Positions 1 to 7,681 of a stretch of DNA of 64,000 nt are shown one piece after another. How positions within the stretch are numbered: position 1 is the stretch's first letter; each line of letters begins with the position of its first letter. The notes under the pieces were generated by a model, which did not search any database, had not been told where the DNA came from, and saw only the letters and a list, made by a program, of their open reading frames with translations. The DNA comes from Bacteroidales bacterium (GTDB taxonomy: Bacteria > Bacteroidota > Bacteroidia > Bacteroidales > UBA932): the NCBI GenBank assembly GCA_016287075.1, contig JAEEVC010000001.1, positions 1-64,000 of the forward strand, in the 5' to 3' direction. Both the position numbers and the translations under genes were made by a program.

Positions 1-86
1 ACAGCCGTCGCGGTGACCGCGACCGCCGTGGCGGCCGTGGCGGCCGCGGTCGCAGCGAGCGCGGTGAGCGCCGCAGCGAGCGCTAA
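1..86 (+). CDS. C-terminal tail of an Arg/Gly/Ser-rich protein (5' partial)
   Basis: The frame is open from the window edge (codons begin at base 3) to a TAA at 84-86. The visible 27 residues are almost only R, G, S, D and E, with RGG-like spacing (for example RRGGRGGRGRSERG). In Bacteroidetes such tails are common on DEAD-box RNA helicases and small RRM RNA-binding proteins, and are thought to help bind RNA. The catalytic part lies outside the window, so the family cannot be decided. A strong terminator follows 26 nt downstream, which supports this being a real gene end. Confidence 0.6.
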   Translation, partial: SRRGDRDRRGGRGGRGRSERGERRSER

Positions 87-111
87 TCCGCGCGCGCAGC
101 TTTGCGAAAAC

Positions 112-145
112 GGGGGGCCGGCTCATGGTAGCCGGCCCCTTTTTT
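112..145 (+). terminator. Rho-independent terminator of the Arg/Gly-rich gene
   Basis: A perfect 10-bp stem (GGGGCCGGCT at 114-123 with AGCCGGCCCC at 130-139), a 6-nt loop and a T6 run at 140-145. It ends transcription of the partial gene at 1-86. Confidence 0.9.
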
Positions 146-169
146 GTGCCCACGCCTTGTCGCCGCGAG

Positions 170-257
170 TGACGGTAGCCTGCCGAAAATAGGGACGTTT
201 CCGTCAAAAACGGCCTTTTTTGACGGAAACCTGCCAAATTCCGGGACGTCTCCGTCA
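170..257. repeat. Two tandem TGACGG...CCGTCA units
   Basis: Unit 1 is 170-206 and unit 2 is 221-257. Both begin TGACGG and end TCCGTCA, so each can fold on itself. Their interiors are similar (CCTGCC near the left end, GGGACGT near the right end). The spacing suggests a duplicated palindromic intergenic element. Confidence 0.6.
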
Positions 258-280
258 CTTGTGCTGCCCTCGCCGCCCTG

Positions 281-434
281 GCGGGGGTTCCAGGGGGCTG
301 CTCCCCTGGTAAGGGTTTGAGCGAAGCGAATGTCGCCAGCAGGCGACCGGCCGTCCCGTGACTTTTGGCGGTGTCGGCAAAAGTTGGAAAGGGTTTAAGG
401 CCGCGGGGGTTCCAGGGGGCTGCTCCCCTGGTAA
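281..434. repeat. Pair of identical 32-bp direct repeats, each a hairpin
   Basis: The same 32 bases occur at 281-312 and 403-434. Each contains CCAGGGG and CCCCTGG arms around a 6-nt loop, so each copy can form a 7-bp hairpin. The 90 bases between them hold two more small inverted repeats (GTCGCC/GGCGAC and ACTTTTG/CAAAAGT). Confidence 0.75.
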
Positions 435-469
435 AATAAAGTGCCGTGCATCAGACAAATGCACGGCAC
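432..469 (-). terminator. Terminator of the sigma/Spy-like operon
   Basis: A perfect 11-bp stem, GTGCCGTGCAT (441-451) with ATGCACGGCAC (459-469), and a 7-nt loop. Read on the minus strand it is followed by CTTTATTTTA. It lies about 75 nt beyond the stop codon of the minus-strand gene at 545. Confidence 0.8.
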
Positions 470-544
470 AACCACATAAATAACCATTAATTTAGGTATC
501 TCTCGCTTCACAGCGGGAGGAGGGAGGAATGCCTTCCGGCAGTC

Positions 545-1138
545 CTATTCTTCAAAGCCGTCGTTCCAGCCGCGGTTGCCGCGGAAGGAGGACTGGCCGT
601 TGCCACGCTGATGCTGGCGCCCATTGCCTTCCTGCATCTGCTGGTGGCCTTCGCCGGGCTTGTGGTCCTTGTTCAGGCGCTTGATCTGCTGGTGGCGGAA
701 CTGTTCTTCCGCGATGAAGATCTTGGCGACCTTCTCGATGGGGAGGACGGTCTTGTATTTGGCCACGGCTTCCTTGTCGATGGCATCGCAGTCTTCCTTG
801 GCGGCGAGATAGCTCTCGAGAAGAACCTCGACCTCCTTGCCGGTCTTGCCTTCCTTTAGGGCTTCCTTCAGGGCGTCCGTCGCGGCGGCGACATCCTTGA
901 AAGCGTTTCCTTTTTCTTTCTGGACCGCGTTGTACACCGGCCAGAAGGCCTGGGATTCTTCGACGGTCAGGTCCAGGGCGGTGGTCATGTAGGCGATTTT
1001 CTCGGCCTGGACCTTCTCTTTCCAGGCTGCCTTGTCCTTGCCCTTCTCGGCTTTCTGCTGGGCGAAGGCGCCGACGGAAACCAGCGCCGCCATCACCGTG
1101 CAGAGGGCGGTTTTAACGAATCTCTTCATCATTGACAT
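545..1138 (-). CDS. Spy/CpxP-like secreted periplasmic protein
   Basis: A 197-residue protein with an N-terminal signal peptide (hydrophobic stretch ending near AFAQ, residue 27). It continues as a highly charged, mostly helical protein with a segment LTVEESQAFWPVYN typical of small Bacteroidetes Spy/LTXXQ-like proteins, which are linked to envelope stress. The last ~40 residues are low-complexity (Q, G, N, R, H). Starts at 1138, 1132 and 1129 are all possible; all overlap the end of the preceding anti-sigma-like gene, so translation is probably coupled. As the last gene after an ECF sigma factor and a small membrane protein, it is probably the effector or sensor of that envelope-response module. 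The family call is moderate. Confidence 0.65.
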   Translation of the reverse strand: MSMMKRFVKTALCTVMAALVSVGAFAQQKAEKGKDKAAWKEKVQAEKIAYMTTALDLTVEESQAFWPVYNAVQKEKGNAFKDVAAATDALKEALKEGKTGKEVEVLLESYLAAKEDCDAIDKEAVAKYKTVLPIEKVAKIFIAEEQFRHQQIKRLNKDHKPGEGHQQMQEGNGRQHQRGNGQSSFRGNRGWNDGFEE

Positions 1139-1502
1139 AGTTTATTTGTTCGACGGTTGTGCCGGAGGCGATCAGGTAGTTGACGATGTCCTCGTCGGTC
1201 AGGTAATCGGCACTGTTGCCTGTTTCGAGGAAATAATAGTCGAGGTTGTCGGTCCCGAGGGTCTCTGCGATGAGCATGCTTTCGTACTCGCCCTGCATGT
1301 TGCGCGTGGAAGTACGCGAGAGGATCCAGTTTCCGACAGTCACGGCAAGGAGCATACTGGCAGCTACGGCGGCATAAGGGGCCAGCCGACGGATACCGTG
1401 CGGGGCTGCTGCTGCCGTATGCTGCGACGGAATGGCCGAGAGTCTCTCCGCGAGATCCCCGAAATACCCTTCCGGTACGCGTATGTCATTTTTCCTGATC
1501 AT
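1113..1502 (-). CDS. Small single-pass membrane protein, probable anti-sigma factor
   Basis: A 129-residue protein taking the ATG at 1502 (MIRKNDIRVPEGYFGDL). A GTG at 1517 would add five residues, but the VPEGYF motif normally sits close to the N-terminus in this Bacteroidetes family. One transmembrane helix (about residues 42-60, AAVAASMLLAVTVGNWIL) follows a short cytoplasmic N-terminus, and an acidic C-terminal part would be periplasmic. No zinc-binding anti-sigma motif is visible. It lies 51 nt after the ECF sigma gene and overlaps the Spy-like gene, the usual order for a sigma / membrane regulator / periplasmic protein unit. The role is inferred from context. Confidence 0.6.
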   Translation of the reverse strand: MIRKNDIRVPEGYFGDLAERLSAIPSQHTAAAAPHGIRRLAPYAAVAASMLLAVTVGNWILSRTSTRNMQGEYESMLIAETLGTDNLDYYFLETGNSADYLTDEDIVNYLIASGTTVEQINYVNDEEIR

Positions 1503-1553
1503 CGCACTCTTTGACACGGTTGAGAATGAAAGGTTTAAATGAAAAATAAAAAA

Positions 1554-2060
1554 TTATCGTCCTTCGCCCAATTCCGCCCGGACCTTCTCCTGCGCGATGT
1601 GGAAGGAGGCCTTGAGGGCGCCGACGGAAGTGCCGGTGACGGCGGCGATCTCCTCGTAGGACATGTCCTCGTAGTAGCGCATGATGAAGACGCTGCGCTG
1701 CTTTTCGGGGAGGCGGGCGATGGCCTTGGAAAGTGCCCGCTCGGCGGCGGACCCGTTGAAATACGGATCGGCGTCGATGCGTTCCTCTATCACGTCGTCG
1801 ATCCTGCGGAACTGCAGGGCGGCGCGGACTTTCTGGCGGCGGAGGAAGTTCAGGGTTTCGTTCGTGGCGATGCGGTACACCCAGGTATAGAGCTGCGCCT
1901 CCCCCCGGAAGGAGGGAAGCGCAGTCCAGATTTTCAGGAAGATATCCTGCAGGAGATCGTCGGTATCCTCGTGGGAGAGTACGAAGCGGCGGACATGCCA
2001 GTAAAGCCGCTCACTGTATGTCTTCACGATTTCATTGAATACCTTCTCCTGCTCGTCCAT
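1554..2060 (-). CDS. ECF-type RNA polymerase sigma factor (sigma-70 family)
   Basis: A 168-residue protein of normal ECF length. Region 2 is recognisable at about residues 10-80 (DTDDLLQDIFLKIW, then YTWVYRIATNETLNFLRR). Region 4 is at about 112-160 (LPEKQRSVFIMRYYEDMSYEEIA, with the helix-turn-helix TSVGALKASFHIAQEKVR). It should direct RNA polymerase to envelope-response promoters, controlled by the membrane protein encoded next. Its ATG (2058-2060) directly abuts the stop codon of the transketolase C-terminal gene with no gap, so it appears to be co-transcribed with central carbon genes. Confidence 0.9.
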   Translation of the reverse strand: MDEQEKVFNEIVKTYSERLYWHVRRFVLSHEDTDDLLQDIFLKIWTALPSFRGEAQLYTWVYRIATNETLNFLRRQKVRAALQFRRIDDVIEERIDADPYFNGSAAERALSKAIARLPEKQRSVFIMRYYEDMSYEEIAAVTGTSVGALKASFHIAQEKVRAELGEGR

Positions 2061-3014
2061 CTATTTGCGTGTAAGCACTTTCTGTGCCGCTTCGACGATA
2101 TGGGCAGCATCCAGTCCGTAGGCCTTCAGGAGCGCCGACGGCGTGCCGGTCTGGCCGAAGCGGTCGCCGCCGTTGATGAATTCGACGGGCGTCGGGAGGG
2201 CGCGGCCCAGGAGCCCGGCGACGGCCTCGCCGAGACCGCCGGCCATGTTGTGCTCTTCGGCCACGACGACCGCCTTCGTCTTGAGGACGGAGGCGAGGAT
2301 GGTCTCCTCGTCGAGCGGCTTGAGGGTCGTGATGTCGATGACTTCTGCGCAAATCCCTTCTGCCTCAAGCGCTTCCGCGGCCTGGAGCGATTCCCAGACG
2401 AGGTGGCCGGTGGCGATGAGGGTGACGTCCTTGCCTTCGTTCATGACGAGGGCCTTGCCGATTTCGAACGGCTGGTCTTCCGGGGTGAAGTTCGGGACGC
2501 CCGGACGGCCGAAGCGGAGATAGACGGGACCGTCGTACTCCGCGGCGGCGAGGGTCGCGGCCTTGGTCTGGTTGTAGTCGCAGGGGTTGAGGACGACCAT
2601 GCCCGGCAGGGCGCGCATCAGGGCGATGTCTTCCATCGTCTGGTGGGTCGCGCCGTCTTCGCCAAGGGTGACGCCCGCATGGGAGGAGGCGATCTTCACG
2701 TTGGTCTTGCCATAGGCGACGGCCTGGCGGAGCTGGTCATAGACGCGGCCGGTCACGAACTCGGCGAAGGAGCCGATGAACGGGATCTTGCCCGCGATTG
2801 CCAGGCCGGCGGCCGCGCCGACCATGTTGGCCTCGGCGATGCCGCACTGGATGAAACGGTCGGGGAATTCCGCCGCGAAAGCGTCCATCTTCAGGGAGCC
2901 CTTGAGATCGGCGGTGAGGGCGAGCACCTGCGGGTTTTTCCGCCCCGCTTCGAGGAGACCGGCACCGAATCCGCTGCGGGTGTCCTTCTTTCCGGTATCG
3001 ATATACTTGCTCAT
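2061..3014 (-). CDS. Transketolase, C-terminal subunit
   Basis: A 317-residue protein carrying the pyrimidine-binding and C-terminal domains of transketolase. The conserved catalytic region GIAEANMVGAAAGLA is present at about residues 77-91; its Glu activates thiamine diphosphate. The C-terminal Rossmann-like half contains VVAEEHNMAGGLGEAVA. With the gene at 3016-3894 it makes a complete two-subunit transketolase, as is common in Bacteroidetes and archaea. It transfers two-carbon units between sugar phosphates in the non-oxidative pentose phosphate pathway. One base separates the two genes. In this operon it may take triose phosphate made from imported glycerol-3-phosphate, but it could equally be housekeeping. 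Confidence 0.92.
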   Translation of the reverse strand: MSKYIDTGKKDTRSGFGAGLLEAGRKNPQVLALTADLKGSLKMDAFAAEFPDRFIQCGIAEANMVGAAAGLAIAGKIPFIGSFAEFVTGRVYDQLRQAVAYGKTNVKIASSHAGVTLGEDGATHQTMEDIALMRALPGMVVLNPCDYNQTKAATLAAAEYDGPVYLRFGRPGVPNFTPEDQPFEIGKALVMNEGKDVTLIATGHLVWESLQAAEALEAEGICAEVIDITTLKPLDEETILASVLKTKAVVVAEEHNMAGGLGEAVAGLLGRALPTPVEFINGGDRFGQTGTPSALLKAYGLDAAHIVEAAQKVLTRK

Positions 3015-3015
3015 G

Positions 3016-3894
3016 CTAAAAGTCTCCTAACGGGGTTTCACCTAACTGTTTCATCGCCTCGGCGCACTGTTCGGCGTTCGGGGCCTTTCCGTGCCACTTG
3101 CAGGTGCCGGCCATGAAATCGACGCCATGGCCCATGTCGGTCTTGAAGAGGATCATCGTCGGCTTGCCGGACCCCTTGTTCGCCCGCGCAGCGGCAAAGG
3201 CCTCCGCAATGGCCGCGAAATCGTGGCCGTCGGCGACAATGACGTTCCAGTCCCAGGCCTTCCACTTCGCCTCGAGATCGCCTTCCCCGGCGACGGAAGC
3301 GACGGTGCCGTCGATCTGCTGGCCGTTCCAGTCGGTCATGGCGACGAGGTTGTCCAGCTTGTGGTGGACGGCGAACATGCCGGCTTCCCAGATCTGGCCT
3401 TCCTCGCTCTCGCCGTCACCGCACATGACGAAGACGCGTTCCGGATCGCCGTCGAGCTTTTTCGCGAGGGCGAGTCCGGCGGCGACGGACAGTCCCTGTC
3501 CGAGGGAGCCGGAAGCCTGGTACACGCCCGGAAGTCCCTTCTGGACAGACGGATGGCCCTGGAGCCGGGCGCCGAACTGGCGGAAGGTGGCGAGCTCTTC
3601 CACCGGGAAATAACCGCAGCGGGCGAGGAGCGAATAATAGACCGGCGTGACATGGCCGGCGGAGAGGACGAACATGTCCTGTCCCTTCCCGTCGCGTTTC
3701 CAGCTGGCCGGATCGTGTTTCATTTCATTGCAATACAGCGCAGTCAGGAAGTCGGCGCTCGACATCGAGCCGCCCGGGTGGCCGCAGCCGGCCAGGGTGA
3801 CCATCCTGACGATGTCCCGGCGCACCTGCGTCGAGAACTGTCGGAGTTCTTCTATGCTTTTTGCCATTTCGAGTGATGGAAATAATTGATTCAA
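3016..3894 (-). CDS. Transketolase, N-terminal (thiamine diphosphate-binding) subunit
   Basis: A 292-residue protein with the N-terminal transketolase domain. Visible motifs are GCGHPGGSMSSADFLTALY (about residues 37-55), GHVTPVYYSLLARCG, and the thiamine diphosphate/Mg motif that starts GDGESEEGQIWEAG and ends with TDWNGQQ (about 158-194). It pairs with the next gene. Its start lies 7 nt after the stop of the OPA transporter gene, so the transporter and both halves look like one transcript. An in-frame ATG at residue 10 (MAKSIEEL) is a possible alternative start. Confidence 0.92.
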   Translation of the reverse strand: MNQLFPSLEMAKSIEELRQFSTQVRRDIVRMVTLAGCGHPGGSMSSADFLTALYCNEMKHDPASWKRDGKGQDMFVLSAGHVTPVYYSLLARCGYFPVEELATFRQFGARLQGHPSVQKGLPGVYQASGSLGQGLSVAAGLALAKKLDGDPERVFVMCGDGESEEGQIWEAGMFAVHHKLDNLVAMTDWNGQQIDGTVASVAGEGDLEAKWKAWDWNVIVADGHDFAAIAEAFAAARANKGSGKPTMILFKTDMGHGVDFMAGTCKWHGKAPNAEQCAEAMKQLGETPLGDF

Positions 3895-3901
3895 TGGGGT
3901 G

Positions 3902-5353
3902 TCAGGCCTCCTCCTTGTCGATTTCGGCCATCACGCGCTCTGCGCGGGCGTAGCCGTTGGCGGGCGCATTCCAGAAGGCGGCGAGAATGGCGGTCCCGAT
4001 GAAGCCGAAGACGATGGCGACGACGAAGACGGCGTTCCAGCCATACTCCGGATGGTCGGCGAGTGCGCCGAAACCGATGCCGGAGATGAAGGTCGCGGCG
4101 TAGCAGAAAATGCCGCAGAGGCCGTTCGCCGAGCCGCTGGCCCGGCGGGTGCCGTACTGCGAGCAGCTGACGCCGAGGAGCGCCTGCGGGCCGTAGATGA
4201 AGAAGGCGGAAGCCACGATGAACAGGGCGCACCAGAACCAGTGGGCCCCTTCCGGCATGCGCCAGAAAGCGGTGAAGCACAGCGTGGCGCCGAGGGTGCA
4301 GAGGGCGCTGGTCCGCAAGGTCTTGGATTTGAACACCTTATCCGTCATCCAGCCCCAGACGATGGTCCCGAGCACGCCGCCGAGAATCTCGGAAACGGCG
4401 ACGATCGAGGCGGCGAGGGCGATGTCCAGGCCCTTGTACTGGGTCAGGAACGAGGTCCCCCAGTCAAGGATGGTGAAGCGGATGACATAGACGCAGAAAT
4501 CGGCGATGGAGATGCCCCAGATGATGGGGTTGCGGAAGACCATCCGGGAGATGAACTTCTTGTAGCGGCTGCCGGTGAGCTGTTCCTCCTTCCGGTCGGT
4601 CTTCTTCTCTTCCTTCTGCTCCGTCTTCTCTTCAGGGCTGAGCGCCGCGGCCGTCTCGCGCCGGGTCTCCCGTTCGAATTCGGAGACCGGCGGCAGGCCG
4701 CAGTCGGTCGGGTCGTCCTTGAGGGTCGTGAGCATCACGATGGCCCCGATGAAGGCGATGGCGGCCGGGATGATGAAGCACAGGTTCCAGGCGCTGTAGC
4801 CGAAGCGGGACAGCAGCCAGCCGCAGAGGGCCATCACGAGGCCCGCGCCGATCGAGTGCGAGGAATTCCAGATGCTCTGCTTGGTCGCCAGTTCCGACGG
4901 GCGGAACCAGTGGGCCATCATGGCCGCGGTGGGCGGATAGCCCATGCCGTGGACATAGCCGTTCAGGACCCACAGCGAGCCGATCAGGTATACCAGCCCC
5001 ATCGTGGCCTTCCCTTCGGCGTCCAGCAGGTTCAGGAAGCCGTTCAGCCGCGGGGAGAAGCAGATCGCGAGGTTGATGATGCAGGAGAGGAACAGGCCGA
5101 GGACCATCAGGTTCCGCTTCGAGTAACGGTCGGCCAGCAGGCCGTTGACCATCCGGGAAAGCCCGTACACGATGCCGTTGAGGGTGAGGAAGATACCGAG
5201 CTGGACCTTCGACAGGCCGAGTTCCGCTTCCATCGCCGGGATGGCCGCGCTGAAGTTCTTGCGGAGGAAATAGTAGCAGGTATAGCCGACGATCAGCACG
5301 ATCAGCGTCTTCCACTGCAGTTTGATGTACTTTGATTTTGTTGCAGCATCCAT
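3902..5353 (-). CDS. OPA-family organophosphate antiporter (GlpT/UhpC-like)
   Basis: A 483-residue major-facilitator protein with about twelve hydrophobic helices. Helix 1 carries GYTCYYFLRKNFSAAIPAM, which matches the Tyr/Arg-Lys-Asn-Phe pattern of glycerol-3-phosphate and hexose-phosphate antiporters. The LSRMVNGLLADRYSKR loop is also typical. A long charged K/E-rich loop separates helices 6 and 7. In this family a sugar or glycerol phosphate is exchanged for inorganic phosphate across the inner membrane. The start at 5353 (MDAATKSK) is preferred because the 20-residue longer version would begin inside the terminator hairpin at 5392-5430. Neighbouring GDPD genes make sn-glycerol-3-phosphate the likely substrate; this is inferred, and a sensor-like UhpC role is possible. 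Confidence 0.85.
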   Translation of the reverse strand: MDAATKSKYIKLQWKTLIVLIVGYTCYYFLRKNFSAAIPAMEAELGLSKVQLGIFLTLNGIVYGLSRMVNGLLADRYSKRNLMVLGLFLSCIINLAICFSPRLNGFLNLLDAEGKATMGLVYLIGSLWVLNGYVHGMGYPPTAAMMAHWFRPSELATKQSIWNSSHSIGAGLVMALCGWLLSRFGYSAWNLCFIIPAAIAFIGAIVMLTTLKDDPTDCGLPPVSEFERETRRETAAALSPEEKTEQKEEKKTDRKEEQLTGSRYKKFISRMVFRNPIIWGISIADFCVYVIRFTILDWGTSFLTQYKGLDIALAASIVAVSEILGGVLGTIVWGWMTDKVFKSKTLRTSALCTLGATLCFTAFWRMPEGAHWFWCALFIVASAFFIYGPQALLGVSCSQYGTRRASGSANGLCGIFCYAATFISGIGFGALADHPEYGWNAVFVVAIVFGFIGTAILAAFWNAPANGYARAERVMAEIDKEEA

Positions 5354-5378
5354 GGGAGCCCGTTCATTGATTATCAAG

Positions 5379-5386
5379 CGAAGATA
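5379..5386 (-). promoter_or_regulatory. Candidate -7 box of the OPA transporter operon
   Basis: TATCTTCG on the minus strand, one base off TAnnTTTG, 25 nt upstream of the chosen ATG (5353). It follows the terminator of the upstream locus almost directly, so the transporter operon probably has its own promoter. Confidence 0.5.
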
Positions 5387-5388
5387 CG

Positions 5389-5430
5389 AAAAAAAGCCGG
5401 AAATCCCATACAACGGGCGTTCCGGCTTTT
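5389..5430 (-). terminator. Terminator at the end of the glycerophosphodiester locus
   Basis: Perfect 11-bp arms, AAAAGCCGGAA at 5392-5402 and TTCCGGCTTTT at 5420-5430. On the minus strand the descending arm ends in a T7 run (5395-5389). It lies just after the stop codon of the GDPD gene at 5443 and may act in both directions. Confidence 0.85.
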
Positions 5431-5442
5431 ATCTGCGCGGTT

Positions 5443-6258
5443 TCAGCGTTTCTCAAAGGATTTCAGCCCGTCGACATAGGCTTTGATCCGCTCCGGATGG
5501 TCGGAGGAGACGTAGTCGATGCCGTGGAGGATGGCCCAGTCGACCACCTCGTAGTCGTTGACGATCCAGAGGGTGGTCTCCATGCCGAGTTCCTTCGCGC
5601 GGACGGCGTAGCCGGGGTGGTTCATCAGCCCGTTCATGTCGTAGGAGACGGCATCATAGCCCTTGGCCTTGAGGTAGTCCGGGTCCTTGATGAAGACGCC
5701 GCTGTCGAGGAAGAGGACCTTGGCCTTCGGATCGATCCGGTGGATCTCGTCGGCACACCACTCGCTGAAAGTGGTGTACTCGACCTGGTCCTCCATGCCC
5801 ATCCGGCGGACCGTCGCGATGACCTGCTCCGCGGCGAGGGTCTCCCACTGCGGCTTCGGCTGCTTTTTGATTTCGCAGATGAGTTTGGTTTCGGGGTGTT
5901 TCTTCCCTTCGGCGAGGTATTCCTCGAGGGTCGGCATCTGCGAACCGCCCGGCAGTACGACGGCGCGGGCTTCGGCGAAGGTGATCTTGTGGATGTCCTT
6001 GCCGAGGCCGGGGACGACGGGGCCGTGGAAGACGATGAGTTTCTCGTCGGCCGTCACCTGGACGTCGAATTCGGCGGCGTAGATGCCGAGGGTCTGGCAG
6101 TACTGCAGGGCCGGGATCGTGTTCTCGTAGTAGGGGGTCTCCGGCTTGTCGGGGGTGTTGTGCCGGACACCGCGGTGCCCGACAACCTTGATTTGCGCCC
6201 CCGCCGTGAAGGCAAGGAGCGCAAGGCAGGTAAGGAGGAGGATCCGCTTCATAGGCAT
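5443..6258 (-). CDS. Secreted glycerophosphodiester phosphodiesterase (GlpQ-like)
   Basis: A 271-residue GDPD-family enzyme with a signal peptide cleaved near AFTAGA-Q. All family landmarks are present: VVGHRG at about residue 27, YENTIPAL, AEFDVQ, a catalytic-type His in VFHGP, CEIK, and a C-terminal WIVND...GIDYVSSDHP. The family hydrolyses glycerophosphodiesters to glycerol-3-phosphate plus an alcohol and uses a divalent metal. The protein should act in the periplasm or at the surface. Its ATG overlaps the stop codon of the preceding lipoprotein gene (TGATG), and a second ATG at 6252 is also plausible. It is the last gene of the Sus-like locus, followed by a terminator and the OPA transporter that could import its product. 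Confidence 0.9.
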   Translation of the reverse strand: MPMKRILLLTCLALLAFTAGAQIKVVGHRGVRHNTPDKPETPYYENTIPALQYCQTLGIYAAEFDVQVTADEKLIVFHGPVVPGLGKDIHKITFAEARAVVLPGGSQMPTLEEYLAEGKKHPETKLICEIKKQPKPQWETLAAEQVIATVRRMGMEDQVEYTTFSEWCADEIHRIDPKAKVLFLDSGVFIKDPDYLKAKGYDAVSYDMNGLMNHPGYAVRAKELGMETTLWIVNDYEVVDWAILHGIDYVSSDHPERIKAYVDGLKSFEKR

Positions 6259-7670
6259 CAGTCGAAGCTGACTTCGAAGAACTTGACTTCCGACCAGCCC
6301 GTCTTGGTCATGACGGCGCTGTTGCCGTTGAGACCGACGGCGCGCAGGCGGATGTAGATGGTGGCATTGCTGAGGGCGGCGGGCAGGGCCATCGTGTAGG
6401 TGGCGAAACCGGCATCGACGGCGGTGTCGCGCGAATAGGTGTACCGGATGGTCTTGTCCGTGCTGTGCGTATCCTCGAAGTGGTACTTGTACGTGTCTCC
6501 GCCGACCTCGATCGATTTGGCGTCCGGCGCTTCCGTCCAGGTATTTCCGTCAAGGGAGTATTCCATGATGAAATAACCCGCAGCGGCGGCCGCGCCGCCC
6601 AGCGCGGACTCGACATGGACCTTGGTCCCGGCCGGGAGTGAAGTGACGGGGACGGTGAAAAGGTAATAGTCGTCCTTTTTGAGCCCCTGGATCTGGATGC
6701 TCGGGTTGAAAGTGTAACCGGCAACACTGCTGACCGTGGCCGGGGCGGTCGTCGTACCGCCTGCTGCGGGCGTGGTGCCTACGGCCGACATCCGGGCGTT
6801 CTCCCAGCCGGGGATGGTGCCGTCGGAAGGAAGGACGACATGGTCGGACGCGTTGGTGGATTCGGTCTTGTTGACGGCCTCGCTGGTCCAGCTGTAGTCA
6901 AAGGCGCTGCCGCGGACCAGGCCGTAATCGGCGCGGGTATAGCCGTAGCCCCAGAAGTTCCAGGTGACATAGTTCTTGTAGCGCGGGGTCTCGCCGACCC
7001 GTGCTTCCAGGTTGGGTTCGAGGGGCGTCCCGTCGGCGGTTACCGAGATGGCGACCGAGCCGAAGGCGGTCGGCGTGCCGGAGATGGGGATCCGGACTTT
7101 TCCGTCGCCGGCGGTGAAATTATGGGTGTATTCCGTCTTCTCGATGCCGGCCGAGCCGTTCCCGGAAACCGTTACGACAAAGGGGACGGAATCCGTTCCG
7201 AGGGCACCTGTGTACGGGATTTCGACGGCGGCCGTTCCGGTGGAGCCGGTCATCAGTTTTCCGTCGAAGGCCGGTGTGCCGAGGGCGAGTTTGCTCACGG
7301 CCGCCGCCTGGGAAACACTTACTTCGACGGGCGAAAGGGTTCCGCCCTTGACGCTGAATTTTCCGCTGCGTTCCGCGCCGGCGTTGGCGGAAACGGTGAC
7401 GGAAATGCTTCCGTTGCTTTTGCCGGAGGCGGGCGTCACGCTGACCCAGTCGAGGGCGTTGGTGACGGTCCAGTCACAGTTGGCCGTCACCTGGATGGTG
7501 GCGGTGGCCCCGTCCGCCTCGGCGGTGATGGAGGTCTTGTCGAGCTTGAGGGCGTCCTCCTGGGCGGGCGTGTCCGGTTTCGGGTCCGGTTTCGTGTCCG
7601 TGTTCTCCGGTTTCTGGCAGCCGGCAAGGAGCAGGAGCGTTGCTATGGGAAGGAAAAGGATCTTTTTCAT
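6258..7670 (-). CDS. BACON-domain surface lipoprotein C with the shared C-terminal module
   Basis: A 470-residue lipoprotein (lipobox LLLAGC, Cys18; Pro/Asp/Thr-rich linker). Residues about 40-125 are a BACON domain (ITAEADGATATIQVTANCDWTV... ending VSVSQAAA). Then comes a beta-rich domain (LGTPAFDGK to VRIPISGTPTAFG), and about 240-470 is the C-terminal module seen in three other proteins here (DDYYLFTVPV, YFIMEYSLDGNTW, IYIRLRAVGLNGN). BACON domains often occur on surface glycan-binding proteins. No catalytic motif is visible, so a binding role at the cell surface is likely. It lies 11 nt after the dehydrogenase gene and overlaps the GDPD gene by one base. It is a close paralogue of the gene at 8752. 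Confidence 0.75.
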   Translation of the reverse strand: MKKILFLPIATLLLLAGCQKPENTDTKPDPKPDTPAQEDALKLDKTSITAEADGATATIQVTANCDWTVTNALDWVSVTPASGKSNGSISVTVSANAGAERSGKFSVKGGTLSPVEVSVSQAAAVSKLALGTPAFDGKLMTGSTGTAAVEIPYTGALGTDSVPFVVTVSGNGSAGIEKTEYTHNFTAGDGKVRIPISGTPTAFGSVAISVTADGTPLEPNLEARVGETPRYKNYVTWNFWGYGYTRADYGLVRGSAFDYSWTSEAVNKTESTNASDHVVLPSDGTIPGWENARMSAVGTTPAAGGTTTAPATVSSVAGYTFNPSIQIQGLKKDDYYLFTVPVTSLPAGTKVHVESALGGAAAAAGYFIMEYSLDGNTWTEAPDAKSIEVGGDTYKYHFEDTHSTDKTIRYTYSRDTAVDAGFATYTMALPAALSNATIYIRLRAVGLNGNSAVMTKTGWSEVKFFEVSFD

Positions 7671-7681
7671 GATTGTCGGGA

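Larger units (their letters stand above)
87..544. other. Convergent intergenic region filled with repeats
   Basis: This 458-nt gap lies between a plus-strand gene end (86) and a minus-strand gene end (545). It holds a terminator for each side, a pair of TGACGG...CCGTCA units (170-257) and a pair of 32-bp repeats (281-434). I see no credible gene: the one open frame, 255-464 on the minus strand, runs through the repeats. Confidence 0.7.

Noticed and set aside
255..464. Minus-strand open frame of 69 codons
   Set aside because: It runs through the two 32-bp repeats and a terminator; composition is Pro-rich and unlike a protein.
1539..3116. 525-codon plus-strand frame opposite the sigma factor and transketolase genes
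   Set aside because: Antisense shadow of clearly recognised genes, caused by high third-position GC.
5354..5413. 20-residue N-terminal extension of the OPA transporter
   Set aside because: It begins inside the terminator hairpin at 5392-5430 and upstream of the candidate -7 box.
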